The notes: generated by a model not told the origin, from the letters alone. Positions 1-7,393 are shown, numbered from the stretch's first letter. The stretch is 20,221 nucleotides of DNA from an uncultured Gallionellaceae bacterium (GCA_937873435.1 CALMWM010000494.1:1-20221); one strand, 5' to 3'. Translations and numbers: made by a program.

Positions 1-1
1 G

Positions 2-976
2 ATCGTCCTCAACCCGTCGCTCGCCTTCAAGCTTACCCTGGCCCGCGAAACGCGCCCCGAACTCTACTTGCACAGCATCCGTGTCGCGCTGATCAGTCTA
101 TACCTTGGCGCCTGCATCCACCTCAAACCGAATGAGATGGTCAACCTGGCCACGGCCGCGATATTCCACGATCTCGGTGAACTGCATATCGACCCGGCCC
201 TGCTCGACCGCGCGCATACGCTGAGCGACAACGAGCGTCAGCACATCTACGCGCACCCGATGATCGCTTATCTGATCCTCAAGGAATACCCCGAATACCA
301 CCCCCATGTCAGCACCGTGGTGCTGGCACACCACGAACGGCTCGATGGCAGCGGCTATCCGCGCAACATCAAGGGGGACAAAATCAGTCCGCTCAGCCAG
401 ATCCTGGCGGTGGCCGAAGTTGCCGGCAGCCTGTGCAGCCGCGATGCCCCTGCCAACGCCTGCGCGCAAGTCGAAATCATCCTCAAGCTCAACCCGGGAC
501 AGTTCCGCGCAAATTTGGTGGGCTACCTGTCCGCCATTACCAGGCGGGGGAAAGCTGTTGCGGCGCTTGGGAAACAGACCGATCTGGCGACGATTTGCGC
601 CCGTTTGGAAAATATCGCCAAGATCCTGGCGGATTGGGATCAAACCTTTGCGCCGTTCGACGCCCCCCAATTGCCGGACTACCTGGCTTATGCCTATGAA
701 CGGCTGGCCAGCCTGGAAAAATCCCTGTTCGATGCCGGCTATAACACGGCCGGACTGACCGGCATCACCAATGGCATCGAGGAAGACCCGGCCAGCCATT
801 CCGAACTCGACCTGCTGGTGCGCGAAACCGGCTGGCAGCTAAGAGACACCATTCACGAAATCAGGCGCCGCTGGCCCGCTCTGGCAAACTCACCCGAGCC
901 TGCCGCTGCCGCACTGCTATCCTGGGCCGGGCAAGCAGAACAGATACTTCAGTCATTACGAATTATTCCGTCCTAG
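2..976 (+). CDS. HD-GYP domain protein (5' truncated by window edge)
   Basis: The reading frame is open from the first base and ends in TAG, so the start lies outside the window. It carries an HD-GYP phosphodiesterase domain, a family that usually hydrolyses cyclic di-GMP. Visible are an ExxxH pair (ELYLH, about 59-73), the HD dyad in FHDLGE (about 164-181), and the signature HHERLDGSGYP starting at 329. The last expected metal ligand, normally Asp in a 'VADVxDAL'-like motif, reads AVAEVAGSL, so Asp is replaced by Glu. About 160 further residues with no recognised domain follow the catalytic core. Any N-terminal sensory or receiver domain is outside the window. The family call is firm; c-di-GMP hydrolysis is inferred and the substitution makes activity uncertain. 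The gene converges on the exporter gene 32 bases downstream. Confidence 0.85.
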   Translation: MVLNPSLAFKLTLARETRPELYLHSIRVALISLYLGACIHLKPNEMVNLATAAIFHDLGELHIDPALLDRAHTLSDNERQHIYAHPMIAYLILKEYPEYHPHVSTVVLAHHERLDGSGYPRNIKGDKISPLSQILAVAEVAGSLCSRDAPANACAQVEIILKLNPGQFRANLVGYLSAITRRGKAVAALGKQTDLATICARLENIAKILADWDQTFAPFDAPQLPDYLAYAYERLASLEKSLFDAGYNTAGLTGITNGIEEDPASHSELDLLVRETGWQLRDTIHEIRRRWPALANSPEPAAAALLSWAGQAEQILQSLRIIPS

Positions 977-1008
977 CATTCCTTTTTGCCAGCCTTGCGG
1001 CAACGAGC

Positions 1009-1896
1009 TCACGCTCTCCCGCTCTTGCGATGCCCCGCGACCACCAGCGCGACACCCGCGACAATCACCGCCATCGCGGCGACTTCCAGGGAGCCGACGC
1101 GCTCGCTGGCCAGCCATACGCCCAGCACGACCGCGACTAGCGGATTGATGTACGCATAGCTGGTGGCAAGCGCCGGGCGCACGGTGTGAAAAAGAAACTG
1201 GTAGGCGGTATAGGCAACAAAGGAACCGAACACGATCAGGTAAACGAGTGCCGCGAGGGCTTTGGCCGAGGGTAGCGCGACCAGGCGTTCGCCAAGAGCG
1301 AGACTGGCCGCCATCAGCAGCAGGCCGCCGCCGAGCATTTGCGCGGCGCTGGACATCAGCCCGCTCGGCATCGGCAGGCGTTTGCTCCACACCGAGCCGA
1401 ATGACCAGCTGGCAGCAGCGAAGAGCAATGCCAAGGTACCGGCGCTACTGGCGCGCATATCGGCGCCGAGGCTGAGCAGCCCGACACCGGCGAAACCGAT
1501 CAGGATGCCCAGCCATTCGTGACGGCTGGAACGATGTCCCCAGATTTCGGAGAAGAGCACCGTCCACAAAGGCACGGTGGCGATGGCAAGCGCGGCGACG
1601 CCGGAGCCGATCCATTGCTCGGCGTAAGCCACTGCGCCATTCCCGCCCAACAGCAGCAAGCCGCCGACCATAAAGGAACTGCGCCATTGCGCCGCATTCG
1701 GCCAGGGCGCGCCGCGCAGCCGCAGGAACAGCAGGAATAGTCCGCCTGCGACGATGAAGCGGATGCCGGCCATCATGAAGGGCGGGAAGCCCTCGATGGC
1801 AAAGCGCATGGCGAGATAGGTCGAACCCCAGATCAGATAGAGCGCGAACAGGGAGAGACCGACCAGCCAGCGTTGGCGGGAAGCGGTTACACACAC
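1009..1896 (-). CDS. EamA/DMT-superfamily exporter, YedA-like
   Basis: Predicted inner-membrane drug/metabolite transporter of about 295 residues, the usual size for a ten-helix protein with two EamA repeats. Hydrophobic segments run through the whole length. The opening helix contains LYLIWGSTYLAMR and a later one contains ALATSYAYINPLVAVVLG, both very close to what I recall of E. coli YedA. The substrate cannot be read from sequence. I chose the GTG at 1896: the frame stays open further upstream, but that part lies inside the acetyltransferase gene and is polar, unlike an EamA N-terminus. This start overlaps the end of the acetyltransferase by 10 bases, which suggests translational coupling. 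No other ATG, GTG or TTG fits the conserved first helix as well. Family assignment is confident; the exact start is moderately so. Confidence 0.85.
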   Translation of the reverse strand: MCVTASRQRWLVGLSLFALYLIWGSTYLAMRFAIEGFPPFMMAGIRFIVAGGLFLLFLRLRGAPWPNAAQWRSSFMVGGLLLLGGNGAVAYAEQWIGSGVAALAIATVPLWTVLFSEIWGHRSSRHEWLGILIGFAGVGLLSLGADMRASSAGTLALLFAAASWSFGSVWSKRLPMPSGLMSSAAQMLGGGLLLMAASLALGERLVALPSAKALAALVYLIVFGSFVAYTAYQFLFHTVRPALATSYAYINPLVAVVLGVWLASERVGSLEVAAMAVIVAGVALVVAGHRKSGRA

Positions 1897-2366
1897 GAAT
1901 GAAGTTCCGTCTTGAGCTTGCGCCCACCGGCGACTGTAAAGCCGTTGTCTTGATAGAAATTCAGGGTGCGCTTGAATTCGGGAAGCGGCGGCGTGGTGAC
2001 TTCCAGGCGCATCCAGCCGCGCGCCCTGCCATGCTCGCGTGCAGCGTCGAGCAATAAAGCCCCGACTTTGCGTGAGCGCCACTCAGGACTGACATAGAAC
2101 TCGGGAATGATGCCGAAAGCGCCGCCTGCATACAGGGAGCGTGTTTCGGTGAGTGCGATGAAACCGACGGCGGCATTCTCTTCGCGCGCCAACAGTACAA
2201 CGTAGCCGCCGCTGTGCAGGAAATCGCGGCTACGCGCGACGGTGGCGGCATAATCCACGGGGAAATGCGCCGCGCCGCTGGCAGACATGATCTCTTCAAG
2301 CAAGGCCTTGACCATCTGGCTGATAGTTTCGGCGTCAGCCGGCGTGGCGGGTTCGATGTTGATCAT
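1887..2366 (-). CDS. GNAT-family N-acetyltransferase
   Basis: Predicted cytoplasmic acetyl-CoA-dependent acetyltransferase of 159 residues. It shows the GNAT order: an N-terminal strand and helix (INIEPATPADAETISQMV), a central strand with VGFIAL, the acetyl-CoA binding region FYVSPEWRSRKVGALLLD, and a C-terminal NFYQDNGFTVAG segment typical of GNAT strand 6. The acceptor substrate is unknown. The ATG at 2366 is preceded by AAGGGG with a 5-base gap, better than the ATG six codons upstream at 2384, which has no clear ribosome binding site. The gene begins 50 bases after leuA on the same strand and overlaps the exporter at its end, so leuA, acetyltransferase and exporter may be co-transcribed. 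Whether acetyltransferase and exporter act on the same compound is speculation. Confidence 0.85.
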   Translation of the reverse strand: MINIEPATPADAETISQMVKALLEEIMSASGAAHFPVDYAATVARSRDFLHSGGYVVLLAREENAAVGFIALTETRSLYAGGAFGIIPEFYVSPEWRSRKVGALLLDAAREHGRARGWMRLEVTTPPLPEFKRTLNFYQDNGFTVAGGRKLKTELHSCV

Positions 2367-2416
2367 TGCAGCCCCTTGCTCCATGGCGCCTAGTTAAGCG
2401 CGCTGTGACCGACCTT

Positions 2417-3955
2417 CTACACCTGCGGGTGCGCCCGTTCCAGCTTGCTGTGCAGCTTGTTGAGGGCATGCAGGTAGGCTTTGGCTGAGGCAATAACGAT
2501 ATCCGTGTCGGCGCCCTGACCGCTGACGATGCGTCCGCCGCGCGAAACCCGCACCGTGACCTCGCCCTGCGAGTCGGTGCCGCTGGTGATGTTGTTCACC
2601 GAGTAGAGCTGCAAATCCGAGCCGCTCTTGACCACCGATTCGATCGCCTTGAAGGCCGCGTCCACCGGCCCGCTGCCGTCGGATTCGGCGCTACGCTCGG
2701 CGCCGTTTTCGAACAGCACGATGTGGGCATGGGGAATTTCCCCGGTTTCGGAACAGACCTTGAGCGAGACCAGTTTGTAGTGTTCCTGCTCCATCACCGA
2801 TTGCTCGTCGCTGATCAGCGCGTGCAGGTCTTCGTCGAAAATCTCGCTCTTCTTGTCGGCCAGATCCTTGAAACGGGCGAAGGCGGCATTGAGCGCCTCT
2901 TCCGAGGTCAGTTCGATGCCGAGTTCCTTGAGGCGCGTCTTGAAGGCGTTACGCCCGGACAGTTTGCCAAGCACCAGCTTGTTCTGCGCCCAGCCGACGT
3001 CCTCGGCGCGCATGATTTCGTAGGTTTCGCGGTGTTTGAGCACGCCGTCCTGGTGAATACCCGATTCGTGGGCGAAGGCGTTGGCGCCGACGATGGCCTT
3101 GTTGGGCTGCACCGGGTAGCCGGTGATCTGCGACACCAGCTTGGAGGACGGGACGATCTGGGTGGCGTCGATACGAGTTTCCACCGGGAAGATGTCGCTG
3201 CGGGTTCTCACCGCCATCACCACTTCTTCCAGCGAGGCGTTGCCCGCCCGCTCGCCCAGGCCGTTGACGGTACACTCCACCTGGCGCGCGCCGGCGAGAA
3301 CCGCGGACAGGGAATTGGCTACGGCCATGCCGAGGTCGTTGTGGCAGTGGGTGGACCACACCACCTTGTCAGAATTCGGCACGCGCTCGATCAGGCTGTG
3401 GATACGCTCGCCCCACACCGAGGGGATGCTGTAGCCCACCGTGTCGGGTACGTTGAGGGTCTTGGCGCCAGCCTGAATCACCGCATCGAATATCCGGCAA
3501 AGAAAGTCGATGTCGGAACGTACTGCGTCCTCGGCGGAAAATTCGACGTCATCGGTGTATTCGAGCGCCAGCTTGACGGCTTTCACCGCAGCGTCCACCA
3601 CCTGATCCGGCGACATGCGCAGCTTCTTTTCCATGTGGATCGGGCTGGTGGCGATGAAGGTGTGAATCCGCCCCGAGGCCGCCGGTTTGATCGCTTCGCC
3701 GGCACGGCGCACATCCTTTTCGTTGGCGCGCGCCAGGGAGCAGACGGTGGAAAGCTTGATGGTTTCGGCTATCGTCCTGATCGCCTCGAAATCGCCGGGG
3801 CTGGCGGCGGCGAACCCCGCCTCGATCACATCCACCCGCATTTTCTCCAACTGCCGCGCCACCCGGAGTTTCTCCTCGCGGGTCATGGATGCGCCGGGAC
3901 TTTGCTCCCCATCGCGCAAGGTGGTGTCGAAAATGATCAATTTATCTTTGCTCAT
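2417..3955 (-). CDS. leuA: 2-isopropylmalate synthase
   Basis: Condenses acetyl-CoA with 2-oxoisovalerate, the first committed step of leucine synthesis. The protein is 512 residues, typical of the bacterial LeuA group. The N-terminal TIM-barrel domain opens with the DRE-TIM signature FDTTLRDGEQSPG (residues 9-21), and the metal-binding histidines lie in STHCHNDLGMA (His203, His205), followed by NGLGERAGNAS. The C-terminal part from about residue 385 corresponds to the LeuA allosteric domain that binds leucine. The start has GGAG seven bases upstream. In many betaproteobacteria leuA directly follows ilvB-ilvN-ilvC-psd-pssA. Here it keeps the same strand but is separated from pssA by about 4 kb of unrelated genes, so it probably has its own promoter. 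Confidence 0.97.
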   Translation of the reverse strand: MSKDKLIIFDTTLRDGEQSPGASMTREEKLRVARQLEKMRVDVIEAGFAAASPGDFEAIRTIAETIKLSTVCSLARANEKDVRRAGEAIKPAASGRIHTFIATSPIHMEKKLRMSPDQVVDAAVKAVKLALEYTDDVEFSAEDAVRSDIDFLCRIFDAVIQAGAKTLNVPDTVGYSIPSVWGERIHSLIERVPNSDKVVWSTHCHNDLGMAVANSLSAVLAGARQVECTVNGLGERAGNASLEEVVMAVRTRSDIFPVETRIDATQIVPSSKLVSQITGYPVQPNKAIVGANAFAHESGIHQDGVLKHRETYEIMRAEDVGWAQNKLVLGKLSGRNAFKTRLKELGIELTSEEALNAAFARFKDLADKKSEIFDEDLHALISDEQSVMEQEHYKLVSLKVCSETGEIPHAHIVLFENGAERSAESDGSGPVDAAFKAIESVVKSGSDLQLYSVNNITSGTDSQGEVTVRVSRGGRIVSGQGADTDIVIASAKAYLHALNKLHSKLERAHPQV

Positions 3956-4063
3956 GACTGGCTCCGTTACTGGTCTTGCATATACACGCTTATCAAGCGG
4001 ATTCGCTCGCGGCGGCTCTAGGACTTCTATTGGGGGATTTTATCGCGCGCGCGCAGTGCGCGG

Positions 4064-4069
4064 TATAAT
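4064..4069 (+). promoter_or_regulatory. Consensus -10 box ahead of the CxxCxxC protein gene
   Basis: A perfect TATAAT lies 31 bases upstream of the ATG at 4101. No good -35 hexamer is found 16-18 bases upstream; that stretch is an alternating GC run (4044-4063) that can fold on itself. The start codon has no clear Shine-Dalgarno sequence. The promoter call is inference from one hexamer. Confidence 0.35.
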
Positions 4070-4100
4070 TTCGTCGTTCCGATCTGCCGCAAACCGTCCT

Positions 4101-4436
4101 ATGTCTAACCCTTTTACCGCCCGCTGGAGCGCCACCGGCAATAATCTGTGCCTGGGCCGCTGGGAAATCCTTTACCAGGGGCGACCGCTGGCGCTCGACA
4201 GCGAGCGGCACGAAACGGATATGGGGACGTACGGAATCTTCAGCTATATCTTCCCCGACGACGAAGACCTGGCGGAGGGTTTAGCGGAAGACGACTGGGT
4301 CCTGGAAAACGTCGACTGGCTGAGCGCGTTGTTCGCGAAGCACGACGTTCCAGTCGATGAGGCACATCTGCGCTGGTTCTACCAGGCGATCAACCCGCAG
4401 GACTGGCGCTGCGGGAGTTGCGGGGGGTGCCTTTAA
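4101..4436 (+). CDS. Small acidic protein with C-terminal CxxCxxC tail
   Basis: A 111-residue protein of unrecognised family. It has no signal peptide or membrane segment and is acidic in the middle (FPDDEDLAEGLAEDDW). It ends in WRCGSCGGCL, placing Cys104, Cys107 and Cys110 in a CxxCxxC pattern at the extreme C-terminus; there is one more Cys at position 17. Such a tail could bind a metal or be redox-active, but this is inference. The ATG at 4101 is chosen because the frame upstream runs antisense through leuA and does not look like protein. It lies between divergent leuA and a convergent thioredoxin gene, and is flanked by two copies, in opposite orientation, of a 14-base GC sequence (4050-4063 and 4479-4492). 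Coding is likely; function is unknown. Confidence 0.65.
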   Translation: MSNPFTARWSATGNNLCLGRWEILYQGRPLALDSERHETDMGTYGIFSYIFPDDEDLAEGLAEDDWVLENVDWLSALFAKHDVPVDEAHLRWFYQAINPQDWRCGSCGGCL

Positions 4437-4438
4437 AA

Positions 4439-4558
4439 CAGTTTTGAATGATTTGTGTTGAGTGTTTAGTTAACGTCGCCGCGCACTGCGCGTCGGAATC
4501 GGATCATGCGCGAAGCGCATACATCAATTCGACCCTAAACACTCAAAACTAAAAACTG
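4439..4558. repeat. Long imperfect palindrome between convergent genes
   Basis: The interval between the CxxCxxC gene and the thioredoxin gene is an extended inverted repeat. CAGTTTT (4439-4445) pairs with AAAACTG (4552-4558), and TTGAGTGTTTAG (4458-4469) pairs perfectly with CTAAACACTCAA (4535-4546). Inside lies a smaller hairpin, ATGCGC-GAA-GCGCAT (4506-4520), and a palindromic GC stretch (4479-4492). T- and A-rich arms placed between converging genes could allow termination in both directions. The repeated character resembles dispersed intergenic palindromes of such genomes, but copies elsewhere cannot be seen here. Confidence 0.6.
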
Positions 4559-4565
4559 CTTTACT

Positions 4566-4946
4566 TCAGGCCGGCTGCGGTTCCATCCCGGCGGCAGTAT
4601 CCCCGGCGGCATGACGTTCCACCACCCCGTCGATAAAACGCCGCAGGAAACCTTCGGTCTGCGCGCTGTGGAAACGGTCGATTTCCTGCCCGTGGCTATA
4701 GGCGATCACTGTCGGAAAGCCGCGCACGCCGTGTCGTCCGGCAATCCGCATGTTCTCGTCGGCATCCACCTTGGCCAGCAGAAATTGGCCGTCGTATTGC
4801 TTGACCAGCTTGGCCAGCAGCGGTTCCAGCACCAGGCACGGGCCGCACCAGTCGGCGCCGATATCCACCAGCACCGGGGCGAGGTGGGAGCGCTCTACGA
4901 CCAGGGTGTCGAAATCGGCTTCTTCAACGTCGTAAGTATGGTTCAT
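4566..4946 (-). CDS. Thioredoxin-family protein
   Basis: Predicted cytoplasmic thiol-disulfide oxidoreductase of 126 residues with one thioredoxin fold. The active site is ADWCGPCLVLEP (Cys34 and Cys37), the classical WCGPC, and the cis-proline loop is GFPTVIAY. The N-terminus HTYDVEEADFDTLVVERS matches the first strand and helix of thioredoxins, and no signal peptide is seen. I prefer the ATG at 4946; a TTG seven codons upstream (4967) keeps the frame but has no ribosome binding site. The C-terminus extends about 15 residues past the fold as a small polar tail. It may be a thioredoxin or a YbbN-like relative without the TPR region. The partner reductase and targets are unknown. Confidence 0.9.
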   Translation of the reverse strand: MNHTYDVEEADFDTLVVERSHLAPVLVDIGADWCGPCLVLEPLLAKLVKQYDGQFLLAKVDADENMRIAGRHGVRGFPTVIAYSHGQEIDRFHSAQTEGFLRRFIDGVVERHAAGDTAAGMEPQPA

Positions 4947-5100
4947 CGCTTTGAATGGATTGGTCAAAAATCAGCGCAGTCTAAACATCTCGCAAGGCGG
5001 GCGCCACTACCCTGATGGGTAAGCCGGCAACTTTATTCAACTTTCCCGCCCGCCGCAGTCTAGAATGCCCGCATTCCCTCCGCAATTGCACAGGAAGCTC

Positions 5101-5613
5101 ATGAAAACCTTGATTGCCGTAGCCCTGACACTTCTGCTGTGCGCTTGTGCGGCATACGATGGGCGCGGGTTGCTGCCGGGTACGGACCGGCTGGATGACG
5201 TGCTGCGCGTCATGGGACAACCGGCGCAGCGCTGGCAGGATGCCGACGGCACCGTACAACTGGCCTACCCGCGCGGGCCGATGGGGTATCACACCTACAT
5301 GGTGCATCTCGCAGCGAACGGCAAGCTGCAACGCATCGAAAACGTGCTGGACGAGCATTTCTTCGCCAAGATCCAGCCCGGCATGACCATGCAACAAGTC
5401 GTACGCTTGCTTGGGCCGGCCCAACCCGGGTGGAGCACTTATTTCGCAAGGCGCGACGAACTGGTCTGGGAATGGCGCTACTGCGATGCAGCGAGCAATC
5501 CGGCACGTTTCGACGTGCTGTTCGACCAGACGCGGGGAACGGTGCGCTCGACCATGGCGATGACCGAAGAACAGCGGGGACTATGCGACCAGAACTGTAC
5601 CTGCGGGCGCTAG
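5101..5613 (+). CDS. Lipoprotein with two BamE/OmlA-like units
   Basis: A 170-residue predicted lipoprotein. The signal peptide runs through residues 1-15 and the lipobox is LCAC with the lipidated Cys at 16. The mature part contains two similar segments: LLPGTDRLDDVLRVMGQPAQ (24-43) and IQPGMTMQQVVRLLGPAQ (91-108). Both match the 'PGxxxxxVxxxxGxP' pattern of SmpA/OmlA/BamE-type domains of outer-membrane lipoproteins. Four cysteines occur near the end (128, 162, 166, 168). The start is the ATG at 5101, preceded by AGGAAG; this places the signal peptide at the N-terminus. A possible promoter (TTCAAC at 5036 and TAGAAT at 5061) is weak. The protein is more likely an accessory envelope lipoprotein than BamE itself, which is single-domain and shorter. 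It ends one base before the convergent FHA-LuxR gene. Confidence 0.8.
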   Translation: MKTLIAVALTLLLCACAAYDGRGLLPGTDRLDDVLRVMGQPAQRWQDADGTVQLAYPRGPMGYHTYMVHLAANGKLQRIENVLDEHFFAKIQPGMTMQQVVRLLGPAQPGWSTYFARRDELVWEWRYCDAASNPARFDVLFDQTRGTVRSTMAMTEEQRGLCDQNCTCGR

Positions 5614-5614
5614 C

Positions 5615-6223
5615 TTAAAGATCGATCAGCTTCAGGGCAATTGCCTTGGCAATGGCCTGGGTGCGGTTGGCTGCGCCCAGTTTTTCGCAAATATTGGTGA
5701 CATGGAAATTGACGGTGCGCTCGCTGATTTTCAGCAGCGGGGAAATTTCCGCAGTGGTCTTGCCGCGCGACAGCCAGTACAAGCATTCGAACTCTCGCGG
5801 GGTCATCGCGGCATTCTTCTCCGCCAGGGTTTCGTCCCCGCTTTCCAGGCTCCCCTCGGCAGGCACATTAACCAGCCAGGTGGACGCGATTTCTTCACCC
5901 TCGAAAGTATCGACGGCATCCAGTCTAGTTATTTTTTCGTCAATGAAGCGCAGTGCGTAGCGGGTGATTCCGATAACGTCGCGATGCTTGAAAGCGGCGG
6001 TTCCGTCGATGGGCTCCCCATTAAGCTGGGTGCCATTCTTGCTGCCCAAATCTTCGAGCAGGAGCATCGGAAAAAAATGAATTTTGGCGTGGTTGCCGCT
6101 GACACCCAGATAATCGAGATGAATGTCGTGCTGGGGATGGCGTCCTATGGTTATCGAGAGCTTCTTGTCGAAGAAATATTCGCGCAACAGCTTCTTTTCC
6201 AAAAAGAGCTCAATTTTAAACAT
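5615..6223 (-). CDS. FHA domain - LuxR-type HTH regulator
   Basis: A 202-residue fusion of a forkhead-associated domain and a LuxR/GerE DNA-binding domain. The FHA part (about 1-95) shows ITIGRHPQHDIHL (Gly27-Arg28), SGNHAKIHF (Ser42, His45) and LEDLGSKNGTQLNG (Asn63), the conserved residues that bind phosphothreonine, with Gly in place of the usual Arg after Ser42. The HTH part (140-202) reads MTPREFECLYWLSRGKTTAEI then ISERTVNFHVTNICEKLGA, a textbook GerE domain. A plausible role is a transcription factor whose dimerisation or partner choice is set by Ser/Thr phosphorylation; no kinase gene is in view, so the signal is unknown. AGGGTG lies about 8 bases before the ATG. It stands alone, with 174 bases to the SCO gene upstream. 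Confidence 0.88.
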   Translation of the reverse strand: MFKIELFLEKKLLREYFFDKKLSITIGRHPQHDIHLDYLGVSGNHAKIHFFPMLLLEDLGSKNGTQLNGEPIDGTAAFKHRDVIGITRYALRFIDEKITRLDAVDTFEGEEIASTWLVNVPAEGSLESGDETLAEKNAAMTPREFECLYWLSRGKTTAEISPLLKISERTVNFHVTNICEKLGAANRTQAIAKAIALKLIDL

Positions 6224-6397
6224 GCCGATTCACCCTGAGCATTTTTCCGCATTCGAAAGATTGCGCGAAATCGCGAGATTGGCAGATTCCGGCATTTCCC
6301 ATCGGGCAACACTAACCCAGCCGTGGAATATAACCCCAAATCCCTGGCATGGGTACTGTCATTTCTTACAGGTAGGCATCATATCTGTGACAGCTGG

Positions 6398-6991
6398 CTA
6401 TTTCGCTTCCTTCATCAATGCACTTATCCGCGTGGCAATTTCCTGGGGCGGCGTCGCATAGGCGAACTTGACCAGAAAGCGCCCGTCCGGCCCCAGCAGG
6501 TACATCCCGGCAGAATGATCCACTGAGTATTTTCCGGGTTCCGCACCGGGTTCGCGATGCTTCTCGTAGCGCACCTTGAAATGATCGGCGACACGGCGCA
6601 CCAGTTCCGGCGAGCCAGTGAGGCCGATGATGGCCGGATGGAAAAAATGGGTATAGCGGTCTAATACTTCGGGTGTATCGCGCTCCGGGTCCACCGTGAC
6701 GAAAATCGGCTGCAAGCGTGCGGAACGTTCACCCAGCTTGTCCATGACCAGGGACATTTCGGCCAGGGTCGTCGGGCATATATCCGGGCAAAAGGTATAG
6801 CCGAAAGAAATGAGCTGGAAGCGTCCGGGAAAATCCTCATTGGTGACGGCACGCCCCTTGGTGTCCATCAGCAGGTAACGGGAAACGATTTCGGATGCTT
6901 CCACCGTTTCGCCTGCCGCAGGCGGCTCTGCCCACGCAGGGAACGCACAAAACATCAGAGCTGACAAGGCGGCAAGGCGCAGGTGTCTCAT
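6398..6991 (-). CDS. SCO1/SenC-family copper chaperone
   Basis: A 197-residue exported protein of the SCO1/SenC/PrrC family, which delivers copper to the CuA site of cytochrome c oxidase or acts as a periplasmic thiol-disulfide protein. A Sec signal peptide ends near AWA (residues 19-21). The thioredoxin-like fold carries the copper-binding CxxxC in FGYTFCPDICPTT (Cys68, Cys72) and the third ligand His159 in SVDHSAGMYLLG, so the whole site is intact. FVTVDPERDTPEVL is also typical of the family. It begins six bases after a small exported protein on the same strand, so the two are probably co-transcribed. No oxidase subunits are near, so the target must be encoded elsewhere. Confidence 0.93.
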   Translation of the reverse strand: MRHLRLAALSALMFCAFPAWAEPPAAGETVEASEIVSRYLLMDTKGRAVTNEDFPGRFQLISFGYTFCPDICPTTLAEMSLVMDKLGERSARLQPIFVTVDPERDTPEVLDRYTHFFHPAIIGLTGSPELVRRVADHFKVRYEKHREPGAEPGKYSVDHSAGMYLLGPDGRFLVKFAYATPPQEIATRISALMKEAK

Positions 6992-6997
6992 GGCGTT

Positions 6998-7351
6998 CTA
7001 CTTTTCGGTTTGAGTCGGCGCAGGAATGGCCACTTGCAGGCGCTTCACCACCGCTTCCGCCTGGAACGTCAGGATGGCGTCGCTCTGGCAGCCCGCCTGA
7101 TCCTGGGTCTGAGTAAGGAACGCCTGATTGGTCGCTTCCTCGAAAACAGCACCGTAATTCCGTACCTTGGGCGCAAAGTCGATCATCAGACGCTTGATGC
7201 GGGCAGCTGCTTCCTTTTGCGCACAAGCCAGGGCTTGACCATTGAGGCTCCCCAACTCACGGATTTCAGCCAATCCATTGTCGGCAAGCTCGGTCGCGCC
7301 CGCCGGCAGGGCGAGCAGCAGGCTGCATAGCAGCGGTAATAAACGTTTCAT
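6998..7351 (-). CDS. Small exported protein upstream of SCO gene
   Basis: A 117-residue protein of unrecognised family. A Sec signal peptide (KRLLPLLCSLLLALPAGA) covers the first 19 residues with likely cleavage after AGA. The mature protein is about 98 residues, mostly helical by composition, with two cysteines (43 and 88) that could form a disulfide in the periplasm. The start at 7351 is chosen because GGAG lies nine bases upstream and the signal peptide then begins at residue 1; an ATG two codons earlier (7357) is too close to the ribosome binding site. A consensus -10 box lies 43 bases upstream. The gene leads the two-gene unit with the SCO1-type chaperone, suggesting a role in copper or thiol handling, which is inference from position only. 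Confidence 0.72.
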   Translation of the reverse strand: MKRLLPLLCSLLLALPAGATELADNGLAEIRELGSLNGQALACAQKEAAARIKRLMIDFAPKVRNYGAVFEEATNQAFLTQTQDQAGCQSDAILTFQAEAVVKRLQVAIPAPTQTEK

Positions 7352-7393
7352 GGGCATCTTCTCCGATTTACAGCAACACAGACATTGGAAAGC

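Noticed and set aside
986..1003. Small inverted repeat TTGCC/GGCAA between the HD-GYP and exporter genes, considered as a terminator.
   Set aside because: The stem is only 5 bp and has no T-run after it on either strand.
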